Assembly (NCBI GenBank): GCA_964634005.1
Contig: CAZWKQ010000021.1
Span: 1 to 30,986, forward strand
Origin: CAZWKQ01 sp964634005
GTDB taxonomy: Bacteria > Bacteroidota > Bacteroidia > Bacteroidales > JACABE01
Reading direction: 5' to 3'
Length of the DNA: 30,986 nucleotides
Shown piece by piece: positions 24,848 through 30,986 of this stretch. Under the pieces are notes generated by a model. That model was not told the DNA's origin. It worked only from the letters and a program-made list of their open reading frames with translations, and did no database searches. Made by a program: the position numbers and the translations under genes. Within the stretch, counting starts at the first letter, position 1, and each line of letters begins with the position of its first letter.

Positions 24848-25924
24848 TTATTTGTTGAAATATTTTTTTTGGAAATAGAAAGCTAAATTAACTAAAGCAA
24901 GCATAACAGGTACTTCGACCAGAGGACCTACAACCGCCGCTAAAGCTTCTCCTGAGTGCATTCCGAAAATTGCTACTGCTACAGCTATTGCCAGTTCAAA
25001 ATTATTACTTGCTGCCGTAAATGATAAAGTTACCGATTGTCCGTAGTTTGCTCCTACCTTTTTACTCATATAAAACGAAAGAACAAACATAATAATAAAG
25101 TAAAGTAAAAGAGGAATAGCGATAATTAAAACATCAAATGGGATTTTAACTATATATTCTCCTTTTAACGAAAACATTACGATAATTGTGAAAAGAAGTG
25201 CTATTAGAGTTATTGGGCTTATTTTAGGAATAAATTTTGTATGATACCAAGTTTTGTCTTTTATTCTTATAAGAATGAATCTGGTGATAAATCCGGCAAT
25301 AAAGGGTATTCCGAGATAAATAAACACACTTTCGGCTATTTGACCTATGGTAATGTTTTCTACTACAGAATTTGTGGGAATTCCGAAAAATTCGGGTAAT
25401 ATAGCCACAAAGAAATATGCGTAAACCGAGAAAAAAACAACCTGAAATATTGAATTAAAAGCAACCAAACCGGCTGCATATTGTGTATCGCCCTTTGCAA
25501 GGTCATTCCAAACTATAACCATTGCAATACAACGAGCCAAACCAATCATCACAATTCCATAAAAATAGGGGAGGTTAGAGTTGTTTTCTCCGGGAAAAAT
25601 TTTGAAAAACAAAACTGCAAGTAAAAACATAAGAACCGGTCCAATTATCCAATTTTGTACTAATGAAAGCCCCAGAACCTTAAAATTTTTGAATACATCG
25701 CCCAATTCTTCGTATTTTACTTTAGCCAAGGGCGGATACATCATCAGTATAAGGCCTATTGCTATTGGGATATTAGTAGTACTTTCGGGATTGGGTTTCA
25801 AACTGTCCCAAAACTTTGCTATTTCAGGAAATAACCAGCCTGAAAATATTCCTATAAACATTGCAAGAAAAATCCACAATGTCAAGTATCTGTCAAGAAA
25901 ATTCAATCTTTTTTTTGAAGGCAT
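24848..25924 (-). CDS. acr3: Arsenite efflux transporter ACR3
   Basis: Inner-membrane arsenite/proton antiporter of 358 residues with about ten membrane segments. It expels the arsenite made by ArsC. Family signatures are GIFSGWLFPEI near the start, GLARCIAMVIVWNDLAKG with the conserved thiolate Cys132, VAFNSIFQVVFFSVYAYFF, and FTAASNNFELAIAVAVAIFG followed by GPLVEVPVMLALV. It is the last gene of the minus-strand arsR-arsC-acr3 operon, 46 bp after arsC. It is presumably derepressed by arsenite through ArsR. Confidence 0.95.
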   Translation of the reverse strand: MPSKKRLNFLDRYLTLWIFLAMFIGIFSGWLFPEIAKFWDSLKPNPESTTNIPIAIGLILMMYPPLAKVKYEELGDVFKNFKVLGLSLVQNWIIGPVLMFLLAVLFFKIFPGENNSNLPYFYGIVMIGLARCIAMVIVWNDLAKGDTQYAAGLVAFNSIFQVVFFSVYAYFFVAILPEFFGIPTNSVVENITIGQIAESVFIYLGIPFIAGFITRFILIRIKDKTWYHTKFIPKISPITLIALLFTIIVMFSLKGEYIVKIPFDVLIIAIPLLLYFIIMFVLSFYMSKKVGANYGQSVTLSFTAASNNFELAIAVAVAIFGMHSGEALAAVVGPLVEVPVMLALVNLAFYFQKKYFNK

Positions 25925-25970
25925 ATTATTTAGTTTTAAAAATGTTTAACAAACCTTTTTCAATTTTTTT

Positions 25971-26384
25971 TTAAGAGATACTTTTATAAAAGTTTTCAAA
26001 TTCTCTTTTAATTTCATCTCTAACTCTTCTGAATTCGCTCATAATAAATTCTTCGGTGCCTACGGCTTCAGAAGGATCTTCAAACCCGATATGTAAGCGA
26101 TTTTTTACTGTTCCGAAAAAAGCCGGACATGTTTCATTTGCACCTCCACAAACGGTTATTACATAGTCCCAAATATCATTAAGATAAATATCAACTTTCT
26201 TAGGTTTGTGATTACTGATATCGATTCCAACTTCTTTCATAACCTGAATAGCTCTCGGATTTACTTGATTTGCAGGCTCTGTACCTGCCGAAAAAACTTC
26301 AAGGTGTTTATCAAAAGATTGTAAAAAACCGTGTGCCATTTGACTTCGGCAACTATTGCCTGTGCATAATATTAAAACTTTCAT
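25971..26384 (-). CDS. arsC: Arsenate reductase, thioredoxin-coupled ArsC (low-molecular-weight phosphatase fold)
   Basis: 137-residue cytosolic enzyme that reduces arsenate to arsenite. The phosphate-binding loop CTGNSCR has nucleophile Cys7 and Arg13 (CX5R). Cys79 and Cys86 (VCGGANETCP) have the seven-residue spacing of the resolving pair in the S. aureus/B. subtilis type, which relays the disulfide to thioredoxin. The acid region before the middle cysteine also fits. It lies between arsR and acr3 in the same direction. All catalytic residues appear intact. Confidence 0.95.
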   Translation of the reverse strand: MKVLILCTGNSCRSQMAHGFLQSFDKHLEVFSAGTEPANQVNPRAIQVMKEVGIDISNHKPKKVDIYLNDIWDYVITVCGGANETCPAFFGTVKNRLHIGFEDPSEAVGTEEFIMSEFRRVRDEIKREFENFYKSIS

Positions 26385-26420
26385 AAATTTATTTTTTAAT
26401 TATTTCTTATTCTTCATTTT

Positions 26421-26759
26421 TTAACAAATCTCATTTTCGGAATTATTAATGTTTTGATTTAAAAATTCTTCCATTATTTTTTTTGTCTTTTCCCAATTAT
26501 CGCGATTAATACAATATTTAATGTACGGAGGCCTGATTTCGCCTTGTATTAATCCTGCAAACTTCAATTCCTTTAGGTGTTGCGATAATGCTGACCTGCC
26601 TATCGGCAATTCTTCGACTAAATCGCCGCTATAACAGCATGAATTCATTTTTGCGAGTTTATTCAATATATATACTCTGACCGGATGACTCATAGCTTTT
26701 GCAATCCTCGCAATTTCAATAATTTCATCAGAAAAATCAATTTTATTTATATCTTCCAT
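26421..26759 (-). CDS. arsR: ArsR/SmtB family arsenic-responsive repressor
   Basis: 112-residue winged-helix repressor. The recognition helix is GRSALSQHLKELKFAGLI and the wing GEIRPPYIKYCIN. The adjacent pair Cys41-Cys42 lies in the helix before the recognition helix, near where metalloid-binding cysteines occur in ArsR; Cys83 and Cys112 could also contribute. It heads the arsenic operon, 36 bp before arsC. A palindrome brackets its own -7 box, which fits autorepression relieved by arsenite. Confidence 0.92.
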   Translation of the reverse strand: MEDINKIDFSDEIIEIARIAKAMSHPVRVYILNKLAKMNSCCYSGDLVEELPIGRSALSQHLKELKFAGLIQGEIRPPYIKYCINRDNWEKTKKIMEEFLNQNINNSENEIC

Positions 26760-26800
26760 TTTAAACTGTTTAGTTTATAAAAATAAAATTTTATTTTGAT

Positions 26801-26820
26801 ATTTCGCAAAAATACGAAAT
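26801..26820 (-). promoter_or_regulatory. Candidate ArsR operator over the ars -7 box
   Basis: ATTTCG (26801-26806) and CGAAAT (26815-26820) are perfect inverted half-sites that exactly bracket the 8-bp -7 box CAAAAATA. A dimer bound here would block polymerase. A second, weaker inverted repeat, AAACT...AGTTT (26763-26776), lies just before the start codon. Confidence 0.5.
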
Positions 26821-26837
26821 GAACCCTTTTGTTCAAA
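26807..26837 (-). promoter_or_regulatory. Promoter of the arsR-arsC-acr3 operon
   Basis: On the minus strand TTTG (26837-26834), a 19-nt spacer and TATTTTTG (26814-26807) match the Bacteroidota primary sigma consensus fully. The predicted leader is about 40 nt. Confidence 0.7.
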
Positions 26838-26857
26838 TTAATTTTTCGTTAATTTTG
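26828..26857 (+). promoter_or_regulatory. Candidate promoter reading toward porX
   Basis: TTTG (26828-26831), an 18-nt spacer and TAATTTTG (26850-26857) match the consensus. It lies about 210 nt before porX, which would give a long leader. It overlaps the back of the ars promoter. Confidence 0.45.
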
Positions 26858-27032
26858 TAATAAGTTATCTATAAGTTTAAATTTAATTAAATATTATATA
26901 TCAGTATTTTAAATTGTTAATATTAAATGCTTTGTCAAAAATTAAATCAAAAAATATAAGAACAACTTATACTATTGAAATTAAATTTAGAAAATATATA
27001 ACTTTAATCATATACGATAACAAATTGAAAAA

Positions 27033-27048
27033 ATAATCGTTCGATTAT
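27033..27048. promoter_or_regulatory. 16-bp palindrome upstream of porX
   Basis: ATAATCGTTCGATTAT has perfect 7-bp arms around TT, 19 nt before the ATG. It may be a protein-binding site or a small leader hairpin in the ribosome-binding area. Confidence 0.4.
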
Positions 27049-27067
27049 AATATTTAAAAAGAAATTT

Positions 27068-28624
27068 ATGACAGAAAAAATAAGGATACTTTGGGCAGAT
27101 GATGAAATAGATTTGTTAAAACCACATGTAATGTTTTTGAATTCTAAGGGTTATGATGTTTTAACAACCAATAGCGGAGGCGAAGCTATTGATTTGCTTC
27201 AATCAAATGATGTTGATATAATTTTTTTAGATGAACAAATGCCCGGTTTATCGGGAATTGAAACATTGGTTCAAATTAAAAACAAATATCCCAACATTCC
27301 CGTAGTAATGATTACAAAAAGCGAAGAAGAATCGATAATGGAGGATGCGATAGGTTCAAAAATATCCGATTATCTTATAAAACCTGTTAATCCAAACCAG
27401 ATTTTGCTTTGTTTAAAGAAAAATCTTGAAACCAAAAGGTTAGTTAGCCAAAAAACAGCTTTTTCATATCAACAGGAGTTTAGAAAAATAAGTATGGAAG
27501 TATCGAGCGGATTGGACTTTAATGAATGGGTAGAGGTTTATAAAAAGCTTATATTTTGGGAATTAGAATTAGAGAAATCTCAGGATGAAGGAATACTTGA
27601 AATTTTAAAAATGCAGAAAAACGAGGCTAACAATTTGTTTTGCAAGTATATTGAAAAAAATTATTTAAGTTGGTTCAAACAGGGAGTTACCGATAAACCT
27701 GTTTTATCGCATTTTGTATTAAAAGAAAAACTATTTCCATTGTTGGATGAAAATACTTCTACATTTTTACTTTTAGTTGACAACTTGCGTTACGATCAGT
27801 GGAAGGTACTTCAACCAATTATTGAGGAATATCTCAAAGTTGAGAAAGACGAAATTTATTACAGTGTATTGCCTTCGGTAACACAGTATGCGAGAAATGC
27901 TTTATTTGCCGGATTAATGCCAACTGAAATCGAAAAAAAATACCCAAAATTATGGCTTAATGAAGATGAAGAAGGTAATAAAAATCAGTATGAACCTGAG
28001 CTGCTTAGCCAATATTTAAAACGCTTCGGAAAAGATATTAAAATGTCGTATCACAAGGTTCTAAACTTGAATTTCGGGAGAAAACTTGTTGATAATTTGC
28101 CTAACCTTATGAGTAACAAGTTAAATGTTATAGTTTATAATTTTGTTGATATGCTTTCGCATGCAAGAACTGAAATGGATATTATAAGGGAACTTGCCGG
28201 CGACGAACCTGCATATCGTTCTATTACTTTATCATGGTTTGAGCATTCGCCATTGTTTGATATTATAAAATTTCTTTCAGAAAAAAATGTAAATGTTGTA
28301 ATTACGAGCGATCATGGTTCAATAAAAGTGAATAATCCCGTTAAGGTTAAAGGAGATAGAGAAACGAGTACAAACTTAAGGTATAAAGTTGGCAAAATGC
28401 TCGATTATAATGAAAAAGAAGTATTTGCGATAAAGAATACTCAGGATGCTTATTTGCCCAAACTGAATGTAACTTCTTCTTACATTTTTGCAAGAAATAA
28501 CGACTTTTTTGCTTATCCCAACAATTTCAACTATTATGTCAGTTACTATCACAATACTTTTCAGCATGGCGGAATTTCCATGGAAGAATTATTGGTGCCT
28601 TTTATAGTATTAAAAAGAAAATAG
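27068..28624 (+). CDS. porX: Response regulator PorX (receiver plus PglZ/alkaline-phosphatase-like domain) of type IX secretion
   Basis: 518 residues, the length I recall for P. gingivalis PorX. Residues 1-125 are a receiver domain: acidic pair Asp11-Asp12, phospho-acceptor Asp55 (FLDEQMPG), Thr83 and Lys105 (LIKP). A helical linker follows. About 215-518 are the PglZ/alkaline-phosphatase-superfamily domain, with probable zinc ligands Asp238, Asp361, His365, Asp415, His416 and His500 and nucleophile candidate Thr272 (PSVTQYARNALF). In Porphyromonas and Flavobacterium, PorX pairs with the kinase PorY, affects T9SS gene expression (with an ECF sigma factor in P. gingivalis) and hydrolyses oligonucleotides. 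All these residues seem intact. tsaE follows after 7 bp and ald after that. The kinase is not in the window. Confidence 0.92.
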   Translation: MTEKIRILWADDEIDLLKPHVMFLNSKGYDVLTTNSGGEAIDLLQSNDVDIIFLDEQMPGLSGIETLVQIKNKYPNIPVVMITKSEEESIMEDAIGSKISDYLIKPVNPNQILLCLKKNLETKRLVSQKTAFSYQQEFRKISMEVSSGLDFNEWVEVYKKLIFWELELEKSQDEGILEILKMQKNEANNLFCKYIEKNYLSWFKQGVTDKPVLSHFVLKEKLFPLLDENTSTFLLLVDNLRYDQWKVLQPIIEEYLKVEKDEIYYSVLPSVTQYARNALFAGLMPTEIEKKYPKLWLNEDEEGNKNQYEPELLSQYLKRFGKDIKMSYHKVLNLNFGRKLVDNLPNLMSNKLNVIVYNFVDMLSHARTEMDIIRELAGDEPAYRSITLSWFEHSPLFDIIKFLSEKNVNVVITSDHGSIKVNNPVKVKGDRETSTNLRYKVGKMLDYNEKEVFAIKNTQDAYLPKLNVTSSYIFARNNDFFAYPNNFNYYVSYYHNTFQHGGISMEELLVPFIVLKRK

Positions 28625-28631
28625 ACTTATT

Positions 28632-29057
28632 GTGAAACTTGAATTTAACAATATTGGATTATCTGATTTAAATCATGTAGCTGAAAAAATTATTTCAGTT
28701 TATAACAATGATAGAATTTTTTGTTTTTATGGAATTATGGGTTCAGGAAAAACTACATTGATAAAAAGCATTTGTAATTATCTCGGAGTAAAAAATCTGA
28801 CCTCAAGCCCTACTTTTTCTATTGTAAATGAGTATATTACAATAAAAAATGAAATATTATATCATTTCGATTTTTATAGAATTAAATCAATTTCGGAGGT
28901 TTACGATATTGGTTATGAGGACTATTTTTTCAGTGGAAATTATTGTTTTATCGAGTGGCCGGAAAAAATTTCAGAACTTTTGTCAATTGATTTCGTAAAA
29001 ATCGATATTAAAGAAACATCAGATAATTCATTGAGGACAATTATTTGCAATAAATAA
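28632..29057 (+). CDS. tsaE: tRNA threonylcarbamoyladenosine biosynthesis ATPase TsaE
   Basis: 141-residue P-loop ATPase that works with TsaB and TsaD to make the t6A37 modification of ANN-decoding tRNAs. Walker A is GIMGSGKTT (34-42). Downstream family motifs are SSPTFSIVNEY, HFDFYRIKS and IGYEDYF...FIEWPEKI. The start is GTG at 28632, chosen because it lies 7 bp after porX and gives the normal N-terminus; no ATG is available before the P-loop. It sits between porX and ald, probably in one transcript. Confidence 0.93.
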   Translation: MKLEFNNIGLSDLNHVAEKIISVYNNDRIFCFYGIMGSGKTTLIKSICNYLGVKNLTSSPTFSIVNEYITIKNEILYHFDFYRIKSISEVYDIGYEDYFFSGNYCFIEWPEKISELLSIDFVKIDIKETSDNSLRTIICNK

Positions 29058-29063
29058 ATTTTT

Positions 29064-30284
29064 ATGGTTGATAATATCGAGGAATACAAAAAGTTTTCGA
29101 CAAGCAGTTTATTGCCACAACCCGAAACATTGGAAATAAAAAAACAGAAAACAACTCTTACAGTAGGAGTTCCTAAGGAAATTAACAATTCTGAAAACAG
29201 AGTAGCATTAGTTCCGGAGGCTGTTAATTTGTTGGTTTCCAACGGGCATAAAGTAATAGTTGAAAATGATGCCGGAGTAGTAGCACGGTTTGATAATTCG
29301 GAATACTTAGAGTCTGGTGCCACTATGGTTTATACTCACGAAGAAGCATTTAATGCTGATATTGTTTTAAAAGTATCTCCTCTTTCGTTGAATGAAATAT
29401 CGTATTTAAGAAATCGTTCAACAGTAATTTCAGCCCTTAATATTGCAAATAGAAATTTCGATTATTTCAAGGAACTTTCTGCAAAAAAAATAACTGCTTT
29501 AGCATTCGAATATATTAAAGATAAAACCAAAACATATCCTGTAACAAGGTCTATAAGCGAAATAGCAGGAAATATGTCGGTTCACATAGCTTCTGAGTAT
29601 TTAAGCGATTCAAAATTAAGCAAAGGAATAATGCTTGGAGGGGTTACAGGAATAACTCCAACAGAGATTGTTATAATTGGAGCAGGAACGGTAGGCGAGT
29701 ATGCTGCCAGAGCTGCTATGGGTCTTGGTGCTTATGTTAAAGTTTTCGATAATTCTATATATAAACTTCGTCGTTTGCAAAATAACTTAAATTCCAGAAT
29801 ATTTACATCCATCATCGAACCAAAAGTCCTTTTAAAATCGCTAAAAACGGCACATGTCCTTATTGGAGCCATACATACTCGCAATGGTAGAACTCCCTGC
29901 ATTGTTACTGAAGATATGGTTATGCAAATGAAAAAAGGTGCCGTTATTGTCGATGTAAGTATAGACCAAGGAGGATGTGTCGAAACTTCGGCTATAACAT
30001 CTCATACTAATCCTGTTTTTGTAAAACACGATGTTATTCATTATTGTGTACCGAATATTTCATCTAAAGTTCCCCATACTGCATCTTATGCATTAAGCAA
30101 TTGTTTTGCTCCTATGCTTATTAATATTGGCGAAGCTGGAGGTGTTGACGATATCATCCTTTGTGATTATGGTGTAAGGCAAGGTGTTTATATGTATTAT
30201 GGAACTTTAACAAACAAATATATAGCTGATACTTATCGTTTACCTTTTCAAGACATTGATTTGCTTATGGCTGCGTTAAGATAA
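29064..30284 (+). CDS. ald: Alanine dehydrogenase (AlaDh/PNT family)
   Basis: 406 residues. It would interconvert L-alanine with pyruvate plus ammonia using NAD(H). The first ~30 residues are an extension. VGVPKEINNSENRVALVPEAV (34-54) holds the substrate arginine (Arg46), and Lys103 (LKVSPL) matches the substrate lysine. The Rossmann motif is GAGTVGEYAARAAMGLGAYVKVFD (206-229). DVSIDQGGCVETS and the closing NIGEAGG region also fit the family. One oddity: where classical enzymes have a catalytic His in LHLA, this one reads LNIA (Asn126). It begins 6 bp after tsaE, so it is co-transcribed with porX and tsaE. Confidence 0.88.
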   Translation: MVDNIEEYKKFSTSSLLPQPETLEIKKQKTTLTVGVPKEINNSENRVALVPEAVNLLVSNGHKVIVENDAGVVARFDNSEYLESGATMVYTHEEAFNADIVLKVSPLSLNEISYLRNRSTVISALNIANRNFDYFKELSAKKITALAFEYIKDKTKTYPVTRSISEIAGNMSVHIASEYLSDSKLSKGIMLGGVTGITPTEIVIIGAGTVGEYAARAAMGLGAYVKVFDNSIYKLRRLQNNLNSRIFTSIIEPKVLLKSLKTAHVLIGAIHTRNGRTPCIVTEDMVMQMKKGAVIVDVSIDQGGCVETSAITSHTNPVFVKHDVIHYCVPNISSKVPHTASYALSNCFAPMLINIGEAGGVDDIILCDYGVRQGVYMYYGTLTNKYIADTYRLPFQDIDLLMAALR

Positions 30285-30350
30285 ACCAGTTTTTTATGTT
30301 TTTCTGTGTTTAAAGCATTTTTAAATCGTTTTTTAATTAATATTTTAATA

Positions 30351-30884
30351 ATGAAAACTATTGTATATTACTACTCCCGTAAGGGTAGCAACAGATATTT
30401 GGCAAATAAAATTTCAAATGATTTAAATTGCGATATTGAAGAAATAAAACCTCGATTGAATTTTTTTATTTTAATGCTTTTAGGTATTAATTTTGGTAAT
30501 ACTAAATTAAAAAACAAAGTTGAAAATTACGATAAGGTTATTCTTTGTGGTCCTATATGGATGGGAAAATTAATAATTCCATTAAAGAATTTTATCAATA
30601 ACAATTTAAAAATAATTAATAAGCTAATTTTTGTAACTTGTTGTGGCAGTTCTTTTAAAGATAAAGACAATAAGTTTGGTCATAATCTTGTTTTTAAAAT
30701 TATTAAAAATATTACCGGAGATAAGTGTGTGCATTGCGAAGCTTTTCCAATTGGGTTGGTGCTCACTGAAGAACAAAAAAAAGAACAAGATTCATATATG
30801 AAATATCAGTTAAATGATGAAAACTTCAAGGGCGAAATTGTTGATATTTATAATTCATTTGTTGCAAAAATAAAAGAGATATAA
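30351..30884 (+). CDS. Flavodoxin family protein
   Basis: 177 residues from the ATG at 30351. A GTG at 30306 would add 15 residues but hides the normal flavodoxin start, MKTIVYYYSRKGSNRYLANKI, whose YSRKGSN loop is the FMN-phosphate site. The second loop CGPIWMGKLIIPLKNFI (residues ~60-76) is near the usual flavin-stacking position, and TCCGSSFKD fits the third flavin loop. The family includes NAD(P)H-quinone-type and multimeric flavodoxin-like proteins; a redox role in the cytosol is likely, the partner unknown. It lies 66 bp after ald and may be the last gene of that run. Confidence 0.8.
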   Translation: MKTIVYYYSRKGSNRYLANKISNDLNCDIEEIKPRLNFFILMLLGINFGNTKLKNKVENYDKVILCGPIWMGKLIIPLKNFINNNLKIINKLIFVTCCGSSFKDKDNKFGHNLVFKIIKNITGDKCVHCEAFPIGLVLTEEQKKEQDSYMKYQLNDENFKGEIVDIYNSFVAKIKEI

Positions 30885-30901
30885 TAGCTTATTGATTTTA
30901 T

Positions 30902-30939
30902 CTATACTATAAATTTTAAGTCTTATAATTTAGGTATAG
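30902..30939 (+). terminator. Weak hairpin after the flavodoxin-like gene
   Basis: CTATAC (30902-30907) and GTATAG (30934-30939) pair, with further partial A/T pairing inside. There is no strong T run, so it is only a possible terminator. Confidence 0.25.
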
Positions 30940-30986
30940 TGGCAAAAAATGGTTGGTAAAATATAACCAAAATCCGCATTAGAAAA

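Larger units (their letters stand above)
26760..27067. other. Divergent regulatory region between arsR and porX
   Basis: 308 bp, very AT-rich, with no supportable gene. It holds two back-to-back promoters whose -33 elements are 2 nt apart (26828-26831 plus, 26834-26837 minus), an ArsR-operator candidate and a 16-bp palindrome before porX. The porX promoter found implies a leader of about 200 nt; another promoter nearer to porX may have been missed. Confidence 0.6.

Noticed and set aside
24848..26759. Arsenic genes as part of a mobile island
   Set aside because: No integrase, transposase, tRNA or direct repeats flank them, and base composition looks like that of the neighbours.
27068..28624. 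PglZ domain as a sign of a BREX/Pgl phage-defence system
   Set aside because: The domain is fused to a receiver domain and the protein has PorX length and residues; no brxC, pglX or other defence genes are nearby.
1..30986. CRISPR arrays, rRNA and tRNA genes
   Set aside because: No regularly spaced repeats and no recognisable rRNA segments or cloverleaf sequences were found by eye; small RNAs cannot be excluded this way.

Overview
The window is AT-rich chromosomal DNA from a member of the Bacteroidota, probably an anaerobic or microaerophilic, Bacteroidales/Marinilabiliales-like lineage. The evidence is type IX secretion (T9SS) sorting domains of type A (LYPNP...) and type B (CHU_C), a PorX-type regulator, a DUF5686 protein, promoters of the Bacteroidota TTTG-N18/19-TAnnTTTG type, and starts without a purine-rich ribosome site. 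No rRNA, tRNA, CRISPR array, integrase or transposase was seen.

Layout. (1) 1-8250 is a repetitive T9SS cargo region. A large beta-helix protein with a type A sorting domain, cut by the left edge, is followed by a hairpin and a secreted protein with a type B sorting domain. The pair then recurs twice in reduced form: only the sorting-domain end of the first gene remains, followed by a hairpin and another type B paralogue. The three type B paralogues have diverged N-terminal halves joined to a nearly identical 531-bp 3' module. Two copies of a 163-165-bp hairpin-forming repeat follow paralogues 1 and 3. (2) 8571-14552 holds housekeeping and envelope genes: a DUF5686 outer-membrane protein (-), pgk (+), and a minus-strand mlaE-mlaF-cvpA cluster. 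(3) 14691-20703 is a tight three-gene unit: a YgfK-like FAD/Fe-S oxidoreductase and two different fold-type II PLP enzymes. It looks like an uncharacterised nitrogen-compound pathway. (4) 20744-24671 carries priA (-), a T9SS-exported S1/P1-nuclease/zinc phospholipase C-like protein (+), and a small membrane protein (-). (5) 24848-26759 is a minus-strand arsR-arsC-acr3 arsenic operon with a recognisable promoter and operator candidate. (6) 27068-30284 is porX-tsaE-ald on the plus strand, followed by a flavodoxin-like gene.

How it fits together. T9SS cargo (the 1-8 kb region and the secreted zinc enzyme) and the T9SS response regulator PorX lie in the same 31 kb, but no structural T9SS gene is present. 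The two parts I would look at first are the modular cargo array in the first 8 kb and the YgfK/PLP/PLP operon.
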